Source: SG8-41 sp035620515
GTDB taxonomy: Bacteria; Pseudomonadota; Gammaproteobacteria; Burkholderiales; SG8-41
DNA length: 9,991 nt
Assembly (NCBI GenBank): GCA_035620515.1
Contig: DASPGR010000271.1
Location: forward strand, 1 to 9,991
Direction of reading: 5' to 3'
In this document: positions 1 to 5,881 of the stretch, piece by piece
Numbering within the stretch: the first letter of the stretch is position 1
Layout of the letters: each line of letters starts with the position of its first letter
The notes under the pieces: model-generated
The model's input: the letters and a program-made list of their open reading frames with translations, nothing else
Told to the model about the DNA's origin: nothing
Database searches by the model: none
Made by a program: the position numbers and the translations under genes

Positions 1-963
<963 letters not shown>

Positions 964-972
964 ACGCTAAAT

Positions 973-993
973 CCGGACCGCTCACGCGGCCGG
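973..993 (+). other. GC hairpin just after groEL stop
   Basis: CCGG-a-CCGC, loop TCAC, GCGG-CCGG: an 8-bp stem with one bulged A, beginning 9 bases after the groEL stop. It has no T-run, so it is not an intrinsic terminator by itself. It could protect the mRNA 3' end or assist the terminator downstream. Confidence 0.45.
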
Positions 994-1055
994 TCTAGCT
1001 GCGCGGGATCGACCGGACTGCGAGCAGCCCGTCATCCCGCGCGAGTCCCGACAAA

Positions 1056-1080
1056 CCCCCGCTGAAGCGGGGGTTTTTTT
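1056..1080 (+). terminator. Rho-independent terminator of groEL
   Basis: Perfect 7-bp stem CCCCCGC / GCGGGGG with a TGAA loop (1056-1073), followed directly by seven T residues (1074-1080). It lies 93 bases after the groEL stop with no gene between, so it should end the groEL transcript and insulate it from the glycan operon. Confidence 0.93.
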
Positions 1081-1095
1081 GATGTCGACAATCAA
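1079..1095. other. Inverted repeat TTGAT-N7-ATCAA after the terminator
   Basis: Perfect 5-bp arms around a 7-base centre that itself contains TGTCGACA. It may be a protein-binding site or a chance palindrome. The stretch from here to about 1240 shows no other feature I can support; the open frames crossing it have shadow-like composition. Confidence 0.2.
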
Positions 1096-1242
1096 CGACG
1101 CGGCGCAGGGGAAAGCCCCCACTGGGTCGAGCGGCAAAATGGGGCCTATCCCTCGCCGGCCCAGGTGGACACTCGCAGAACCTGCCAGGCCTTCAGCGGC
1201 ACGGCGTCGACGACGCTCCGGTTGTTCAATCGTATCGGCCTT

Positions 1243-1318
1243 ACACGGTGAACGGGGTTTCGTGCTTTGGCACGGGGCCTGCCGATCTTTCATGTCGCCG
1301 ATGCGCGACACGGTTAAC
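1243..1318 (+). repeat. Two copies of an 11-base element ACACGGTKAAC
   Basis: ACACGGTGAAC at 1243-1253 and ACACGGTTAAC at 1308-1318 match at 10 of 11 positions and lie 65 bases apart. Looser CGGTAC-containing relatives occur at 1366-1371 and 1426-1431. They flank the upstream sigma-54-like site and precede the main promoter, so they may be regulator-binding sites. Support is limited to the repetition itself. Confidence 0.3.
1268..1283 (+). promoter_or_regulatory. Upstream sigma-54-like (-24/-12) promoter
   Basis: TGGCACG-GGGC-CTGCC compares with the sigma-54 consensus TGGCACG-N4-TTGCW: the whole -24 half matches, and the invariant GG (1269-1270) and GC (1281-1282) are at the required spacing. 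The -12 half carries C for the first T. It resembles the better site at 1460-1475 (both contain GGCACGGGGC-YTGCYGA). Transcription would start near 1294, leaving a leader of about 270 bases to the methyltransferase. It may be a second promoter or a decaying duplicate. Confidence 0.45.
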
Positions 1319-1354
1319 CTTTCCCGCCCCGCAAGATACGCGCGCGAGCCGGTG

Positions 1355-1378
1355 ATGTGTCTTCGCGGTACGACACAT
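1355..1378. promoter_or_regulatory. Inverted repeat ATGTGTC-N10-GACACAT, candidate activator site
   Basis: Perfect 7-bp arms (1355-1361 and 1372-1378) separated by 10 bases. Its centre lies about 95 bases upstream of the -24 GG of the sigma-54 promoter, or about 120 bases upstream of the inferred transcription start. That is the usual distance for a bacterial enhancer-binding protein site. A run of nine T residues (1438-1446) sits between it and the promoter and could affect DNA shape during looping. The arms do not match the NtrC site I know (TGCACC-N5-GGTGCA), so the regulator is unidentified. Confidence 0.45.
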
Positions 1379-1459
1379 GGCGCGGTTCGCCGGGCACGTC
1401 GTATCGACCATCCACCGCTAACTCACGGTACACAGTATTTTTTTTTCACGGACCTGTCC

Positions 1460-1475
1460 AGGCACGGGGCTTGCT
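1460..1475 (+). promoter_or_regulatory. Sigma-54 (RpoN) promoter of the glycan operon
   Basis: AGGCACG-GGGC-TTGCT agrees with the consensus TGGCACG-N4-TTGCW at every fixed position except the first base. The invariant GG is at 1461-1462 and GC at 1473-1474 with the required spacing. Transcription would start about 12 bases after the GC, near 1486, on the strand of the operon. Sigma-54 promoters need an ATP-dependent enhancer-binding activator, so the operon is probably switched by a specific signal. The predicted start falls on the ATG at 1487, which argues for translation from a codon further downstream. Confidence 0.72.
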
Positions 1476-1564
1476 GAACGGCGGTAATGTTCGCCCAAAC
1501 TGGTGCGTTGTCGTTCGCCGTCACCGGGCCTTCACCAGGGTCGGCTGTTGCCCGCTGGACCGAC

Positions 1565-2467
1565 GTGCAGCAGTGTCCGGCCTGTGGTTCGGGCGCGCCG
1601 CGTCAGAGCACTCCAATCCCGGACGAGCATTACAGGTTCGGCGCAGCGCACATCGCGATACCCGAGCCGGGTATTTCCCTCGTCGAGTGCGGCGCATGCG
1701 GCTTGCGTTACAAGAGCCGGTTTCCGGAGCGGAGCTTTCTCGGCGAGCTGTTCCGGAGCAACGCTTCGGCGAAGTGGTGCTCAGACTACGATTCTTCCAG
1801 GGACGTGGACCTGCTCCGCCGGCTGTGGGGCAGGCCGGCGTTCGACCTGCTGGACATCGGAGCGGCCGGTGGGGCGCTGCTCGTTGCCTGCACCACGGCT
1901 GGCATTGTTGGCAGACGCTCCGCGCTCGATGTCATGCGCTATCCAGGAATCGAGCGCGGCCTGCGCGGTGAGTTCATCGAGGGTAGCCTCGACGGTTCCG
2001 CCCTAAGGTGGAGCGGGAAACGCTACGACATTGTGACGCTGTTCGACGTGCTCGAACACTTGTATGAGCCGCGCGTCGCGTTCGAGCGGCTGCGCGCCCT
2101 CGTCAGGCGGCGGGGCCTGGTTTTCATCGAGACCGGCGACGCCGAGAGCTTCTGGCCCGCGCGCTTTGGCATTCATCAGTGGTGGTACACGCGCCTGATC
2201 GAGCACCACGTGTTCTGGTGCCGTGATGCGCTCGAGCGGATTGCGGGCGAACACGGCTTCGAGATCGTCTACTGGAGGCAGGTACGACACAACAGCCGGC
2301 GCCGCCTGCAGCTCGCCAAGGCGTTTTCCGACATCCTGAAGGCCGGGGTCTACTGCCTGTCGCCGCAACATTACGCCGCGTTCGCGCGACTGCTGGGCGG
2401 GCAGGGAAACCAGCCCTGGTTTCCGTTTGCCCGGGACCATCTGCGCGTCGCGCTGATGAAACTCTAG
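1565..2467 (+). CDS. Class I SAM-dependent methyltransferase with N-terminal zinc-ribbon-like motif
   Basis: From GTG 1565 this encodes 300 aa. An ATG at 1487 in the same frame would add 26 residues, but the sigma-54 promoter puts the transcript start at about 1486, and family members usually begin a few residues before the CPxCG motif. Neither start has a good Shine-Dalgarno. Counting from ATG 1487: paired cysteines C30/C33 and C68/C71 form a probable zinc site; LLDIGAAGGAL (121-131) is the SAM-binding motif I; DIVTLFDVLEHLYEP (181-195) is the motif around the acidic and DVLEH residues; FIETGD (213-218) is a later strand. This pattern fits the Methyltransf_23 type common in polysaccharide loci, where such enzymes methylate sugars or lipid-linked glycans. 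The acceptor cannot be read from sequence. It is the first gene of the operon; the next gene begins 14 bases after its stop. Confidence 0.88.
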   Translation: MQQCPACGSGAPRQSTPIPDEHYRFGAAHIAIPEPGISLVECGACGLRYKSRFPERSFLGELFRSNASAKWCSDYDSSRDVDLLRRLWGRPAFDLLDIGAAGGALLVACTTAGIVGRRSALDVMRYPGIERGLRGEFIEGSLDGSALRWSGKRYDIVTLFDVLEHLYEPRVAFERLRALVRRRGLVFIETGDAESFWPARFGIHQWWYTRLIEHHVFWCRDALERIAGEHGFEIVYWRQVRHNSRRRLQLAKAFSDILKAGVYCLSPQHYAAFARLLGGQGNQPWFPFARDHLRVALMKL

Positions 2468-2481
2468 ACGAGGCCAGAGCG

Positions 2482-3372
2482 ATGGTTCGGCAGACCGTTC
2501 CCCGGGAGAATGTGCCGCCGCAGCGGCGGCAAAACGAGTATCCGGCAATCAGTCTCGTGACGTGCTCCTTCGAACAGGCCCGCTATCTCGATCAGGCGAT
2601 AGGATCGGTGACCGGGCAGGGCTATCCGGCGCTCGAGTACATCGTGATCGACGGCGGATCGTGCGACGGCAGTGTCGAGATCATACGCCGGCACGAGGCC
2701 GACCTCGCCTACTGGGTTTCAGAGCCCGACGGCGGCCAGACCGCAGCACTCATCAAGGGATTCGACCGCGCAGCTGGCGAGATAATGGGATGGCTCTGTT
2801 CCGACGATGTGCTGCTGCCCGGGGCGCTTGACTCCGTGGGCGCTTTCTTCGTGGCCCATCCCGACGTCCTGGCCGCGTACGGGGACGCGCTGTGGATCGA
2901 CGCGGCGGGACACGTGCTGCGGCCCAAGAAGGAGATGGGCTTCAGCCGCTTCGTCCTTCTCTACGATCATAACTACATCCCGCAGCCTTCCATGTTCTGG
3001 CGGCGCTCGCTGTACGAGGCGGTCGCGGGCCTGGACCCGGCCTTCGACCTCGCGATGGACGCGGACCTGTGGGAGCGGTTCTCCGCGCGCACCCGCATCG
3101 CGCACATCCCGCGTTACCTCTCGTGCATGCGTTTCTATGACGAGCAGAAGACCCGCGCGCGGCGCGGCGCCAGCCTGGACGAGAGCAAGGCCATTCGCAT
3201 GCGCAACAGTCATCCGCTCGTTGCGCGGGGTCCGCTGCCCTTGGCGCTGCGAGTCATGGCGCGCTGCGTGCGGATCGCCGGCAAGGCACTGGCGGGAGGT
3301 TACACCGCGCGCGTGCCACAGGAGTACATGGCGTGGGTTTCGCAACGCGTGGCCGGAGATACGGCGCCATGA
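2482..3372 (+). CDS. Glycosyltransferase family 2 (GT-A fold)
   Basis: 296 aa starting at ATG 2482, with CGAGG 8 bases upstream (2469-2473). After about 20 variable residues comes the GT2 core: ISLVTCSF (23-30) opening the nucleotide-binding fold, VIDGGSCDGS (55-64), EPDGGQTAAL (81-90), the metal-binding DxD-type motif as SDD (107-109), QPSMFWRR (168-175), and the acceptor-side acidic motif in MDADLWERF (192-200). It should transfer a sugar from a nucleotide donor to a lipid-linked or glycan acceptor at the inner face of the cytoplasmic membrane. Donor and linkage are not predictable. No membrane segment is seen, so it is probably peripheral. Its TGA stop overlaps the next start codon (ATGA, 3369-3372). 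Confidence 0.95.
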   Translation: MVRQTVPRENVPPQRRQNEYPAISLVTCSFEQARYLDQAIGSVTGQGYPALEYIVIDGGSCDGSVEIIRRHEADLAYWVSEPDGGQTAALIKGFDRAAGEIMGWLCSDDVLLPGALDSVGAFFVAHPDVLAAYGDALWIDAAGHVLRPKKEMGFSRFVLLYDHNYIPQPSMFWRRSLYEAVAGLDPAFDLAMDADLWERFSARTRIAHIPRYLSCMRFYDEQKTRARRGASLDESKAIRMRNSHPLVARGPLPLALRVMARCVRIAGKALAGGYTARVPQEYMAWVSQRVAGDTAP

Positions 3373-4565
3373 GGCTCAACGAACCGTTGCGCGGATTTGC
3401 GGGGGCCCTAGCAGGGCCGGGCAGCTCAGGGCCGGGCAGCTACACGCTGCCGATTGGCCCCGGGCACTGGCACATTCTGTTCGGCAACCGTTCGCGGCCT
3501 CTGCTCATGCCGGCGGGTGCCTATCGCGTACAGCGTCAGGGCATACGCTACTTCGTCGGCAGCCGCCTCAAGACGTGGTATGCCAATTCCTTGCTCGCTG
3601 CGAACTCACTGCTTCCGGCCGCACGCCTCCTGCCCGAATTACGCGTGCCACCCGACCAGCGATTCCCGCGCGCATTCGGGTTGCCAATCGAGGGGTCCGC
3701 GCAGGCAGCCGTTCAAATCGGTACGGCCGGTCCCTACCAGAAGGCTTCCGTCCTGCTCATGACCGAGAGCGGCGACGCGCTTGCGTTTGCCAAGGTTGCC
3801 ATGATGCCGAGTGCGGATGCAATGGTGCACACGGAAGCCGACTGGCTGCGCGCGCTCGAAACCATGAGCGCTCTCGTCGGACAAGTGCCGCGCCTTATTG
3901 CGCGGGGAACGACGCCCAACGGCCGGCATTACCTCGTGACGACGCTGGCTCCGGGGACGCGGACGACCCGCGCATTCACGCCAGCCCATGCGCAGTTTTT
4001 GCGAGCACTTGGCCGCTCACGCCTCACGGCGATGGATTTCCACTCCGCCCCCTGGGTGGCGGAGTTGGAGTGCTCCGCCCGCGACGTGGCAGCCTACATC
4101 GAGAATACTGCCGCGACCACGCTGCGCGCGGCGTTCCATGACTGCCGGCGCATTCTGCGCGGCCGGTGCGGCCCGTTGGTGGTCGCCCACGGCGACTTCG
4201 CGCCCTGGAACATCCGGCTGCACGACCAGCGGATATTTGTTTTTGACTGGGAGTACGCGAGCCGTGCGGCGAACCCGCTCAGCGACGCGATCAATTACCT
4301 TCTCATTCCGCGCGCAGTATCCGGCCGGGGCATCGGGCCGCGGTTCCTGGCGAACGCCATGCACCGTGCCGCTGGGATTGCACAGCAGCTTTATCCGGAG
4401 TGGCGGTGGAACCCTCCGGAGGTGTCGGCCCTGACCCTCGGCTATCTTCTCGAGGTTCTGCTGTGCTACACGAAATCGCAGCGACAATTCGACTCGACGC
4501 ACCCTGTCATGGAGAGCTATTGGCACTTGCTTGTCAGGAGACGCCAGTGGCTTGTGCCGTCATGA
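3369..4565 (+). CDS. APH/choline-kinase-like phosphotransferase
   Basis: 398 aa from ATG 3369, which overlaps the previous stop as ATGA and has GGAG 10 bases upstream; an in-frame ATG at 3333 is less likely. The C-terminal two thirds is a protein-kinase-like fold: candidate ATP-binding Lys142 in AFAKVA, its Glu156 partner in TEADWL, the Brenner motif HGDFAPWNI with catalytic Asp276 and metal-binding Asn281, and Asp293 in FDWEYA as the DFG-equivalent. All key residues are present, so it should be active. The first 120 or so residues form an extra region I do not recognise, including a GPGSSGPGS stretch made by a tandem 15-bp repeat. The family phosphorylates small-molecule hydroxyls (antibiotics, choline, sugars). 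In this operon a sugar or glycan substrate is the natural guess, and resistance is unlikely. Its TGA overlaps the next ATG. Confidence 0.87.
   Translation: MRLNEPLRGFAGALAGPGSSGPGSYTLPIGPGHWHILFGNRSRPLLMPAGAYRVQRQGIRYFVGSRLKTWYANSLLAANSLLPAARLLPELRVPPDQRFPRAFGLPIEGSAQAAVQIGTAGPYQKASVLLMTESGDALAFAKVAMMPSADAMVHTEADWLRALETMSALVGQVPRLIARGTTPNGRHYLVTTLAPGTRTTRAFTPAHAQFLRALGRSRLTAMDFHSAPWVAELECSARDVAAYIENTAATTLRAAFHDCRRILRGRCGPLVVAHGDFAPWNIRLHDQRIFVFDWEYASRAANPLSDAINYLLIPRAVSGRGIGPRFLANAMHRAAGIAQQLYPEWRWNPPEVSALTLGYLLEVLLCYTKSQRQFDSTHPVMESYWHLLVRRRQWLVPS
3412..3441 (+). repeat. Perfect tandem 15-bp duplication inside the phosphotransferase gene
   Basis: CAGGGCCGGGCAGCT occurs twice back to back (3412-3426 and 3427-3441). 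Because the unit is 15 bases, it adds five residues in frame (GPGSS, GPGSY) near the N-terminus. Gain or loss of a copy would lengthen or shorten the protein without breaking the frame. Confidence 0.9.
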
Positions 4566-5881
4566 AACCCCCGCCATCCACTTCGAACGCCATGCTCCGA
4601 CGGCCGCTGCGGGTTCTTCTGTCGGCCTATGCCTGCGAGCCGCACAAGGGTTCGGAGCCCGGCGTCGGCTGGCACTGGGCGCAGGCACTCGTGGCCGCGG
4701 GTCATGACGTCTGCGTCATCACGCGCGCTAACAATCGGCCGGCGATCGAGCGCGCCCTCGCAGGTAATCCGGTTGGCAGCCTGCGCTTCGCCTACTACGA
4801 TCTGCCCGGCTGGGCGGCGTGGTGGAAGCGCGGAGGCCGGTGCGTGCACCTCTACTACGTGCTGTGGCAGTGGGGCGCATTCTGTCTGGCGCGCGCGCTC
4901 AGTCGCGAGACGCGGTTCGACGTGGCCCATCACATTACCTTCGGGGTATTCCGCCATCCTTCCTTTATGGCGCTGCTCGACGTGCCGTTCGTATTCGGGC
5001 CAGTCGGAGGCGGCGAGAGGGCCCCGCGCCGGCTGCGCGCGAGCTTTCCCGTCACGGGCTATCTGACCGACCTCGCCCGCGATGCGGCGAATGCGGTGGT
5101 GCGGTTTGATCCGCTGATGACGCTTGTCTTCCGCCGATCAGCGGCCGTGCTGTGCAAGACGCACGAAACGTTGACGCGCATTCCGCGGCGCCACCGCGGC
5201 AAGTGCAGAATCCAGCTGGAAATCGGTACGGACGGCACCGCGCCGCTGCCGGCGCCGCGCGTACGCGACGCGGCAGGGCTGCGCGTCCTTTACGTCGGGC
5301 GGCTCCTCTACTGGAAAGGCCTGCACCTGGGATTGCATGCGTTTGCGCAGCTGCTCGCGTTCGACCCCGATGCGCGGCTGACCGTCATCGGCAGCGGGCC
5401 GAATGAGCGATGGCTGCGCGGGATCTCACACGATGCGGGAATCGACGCCGCGGTCACGTGGGTGCCGTGGCTGGAACGTGCGGACGTGCTCCGCGCTTAT
5501 TCTCGGCATGACGTGCTCCTGTTTCCGAGCCTGCACGACTCCAGCGGCAATGCGGTGCTGGAGGCGCTGTCCTGCGGGCTGCCGGTTGTCTGCCTGGACG
5601 CCGGCGGCCCGGGCGTGCTGGTGGACCCGTCGTGCGGTTTCAAAGTCAATCCGACGAGCGTCGAGCAGGTCGTGTCGGATCTGTCCCGTGCGCTAACGGC
5701 ACTGGCGCGCGATCCGGCGCTGGCTGAGGCAATGGGACGGGCAGCAGCCTGCCGCGCGCGCGAGGAGTTTTCCTGGGCTCGCCAGGCCGAGCGCATGGGC
5801 CGGCTGTACGGAGCGCTGTGCACCGCCGCGGACCGACACGATGGCGCCACGGCGCTCGCCATGAGCGGGGAGCAGCATTGA
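4562..5881 (+). CDS. Glycosyltransferase family 4 (GT-B fold), first copy
   Basis: 439 aa from ATG 4562, which overlaps the preceding TGA (ATGA). No Shine-Dalgarno sits at a useful distance, so translation probably depends on coupling; ATG 4592 (residue 11) is the alternative. The N-terminal acceptor domain carries SAYACEP (21-27) and SEPGVGWHWA (31-40), a recognisable signature of a GT4 subgroup found in EPS clusters. The C-terminal donor domain has VGRLLYWKG (245-253), TVIGSGP (274-280) and SLHDSSGNAVLEAL (323-336). In that last motif the usual EX7E becomes Asp326 with Glu334, a substitution I have seen in related GT4 enzymes, so activity need not be lost. It should be a retaining transferase extending the lipid-linked oligosaccharide on the cytoplasmic side. 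Donor unknown. Its stop overlaps the TTG start of the next gene. Confidence 0.95.
   Translation: MKPPPSTSNAMLRRPLRVLLSAYACEPHKGSEPGVGWHWAQALVAAGHDVCVITRANNRPAIERALAGNPVGSLRFAYYDLPGWAAWWKRGGRCVHLYYVLWQWGAFCLARALSRETRFDVAHHITFGVFRHPSFMALLDVPFVFGPVGGGERAPRRLRASFPVTGYLTDLARDAANAVVRFDPLMTLVFRRSAAVLCKTHETLTRIPRRHRGKCRIQLEIGTDGTAPLPAPRVRDAAGLRVLYVGRLLYWKGLHLGLHAFAQLLAFDPDARLTVIGSGPNERWLRGISHDAGIDAAVTWVPWLERADVLRAYSRHDVLLFPSLHDSSGNAVLEALSCGLPVVCLDAGGPGVLVDPSCGFKVNPTSVEQVVSDLSRALTALARDPALAEAMGRAAACRAREEFSWARQAERMGRLYGALCTAADRHDGATALAMSGEQH
5867..5872 (+). promoter_or_regulatory. Shine-Dalgarno GGGGAG that fixes a TTG start
   Basis: GGGGAG lies 5 bases before TTG 5878, inside the end of the preceding gene. 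It is the reason for choosing this rare start over upstream in-frame codons: translation from TTG begins exactly at a clean signal peptide. Confidence 0.7.

Noticed and set aside
982..1311. A 109-codon - strand open frame between groEL and the operon
   Set aside because: It runs through the groEL terminator, has no recognisable motif and no convincing ribosome binding site.
1414..1446. ACCG/CGGT mini-stem followed by nine T residues, considered as a second terminator
   Set aside because: The stem is only 4 bp with an 8-base loop and does not abut the T-run. The T-run is more likely a DNA-shape element before the sigma-54 promoter.
1079..1477. A 132-codon + strand open frame in the intergenic region
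   Set aside because: It begins within the terminator T-run, has Arg-rich low-quality composition, contains a Phe run from the T-tract and crosses both sigma-54 sites. It is better read as non-coding control DNA.
2807..4141. A 444-codon + strand open frame overlapping the GT2 and phosphotransferase genes
   Set aside because: It is in another frame of two genes with intact family motifs, and its translation is rich in Arg, Ser, Cys and Thr without any recognisable motif: a typical high-GC shadow.
3369..4565. Antibiotic resistance function for the APH-like gene
   Set aside because: Only the fold-level kinase motifs match; the gene is coupled on both sides to glycosyltransferases and has a long extra N-terminal region, so resistance is not supported.
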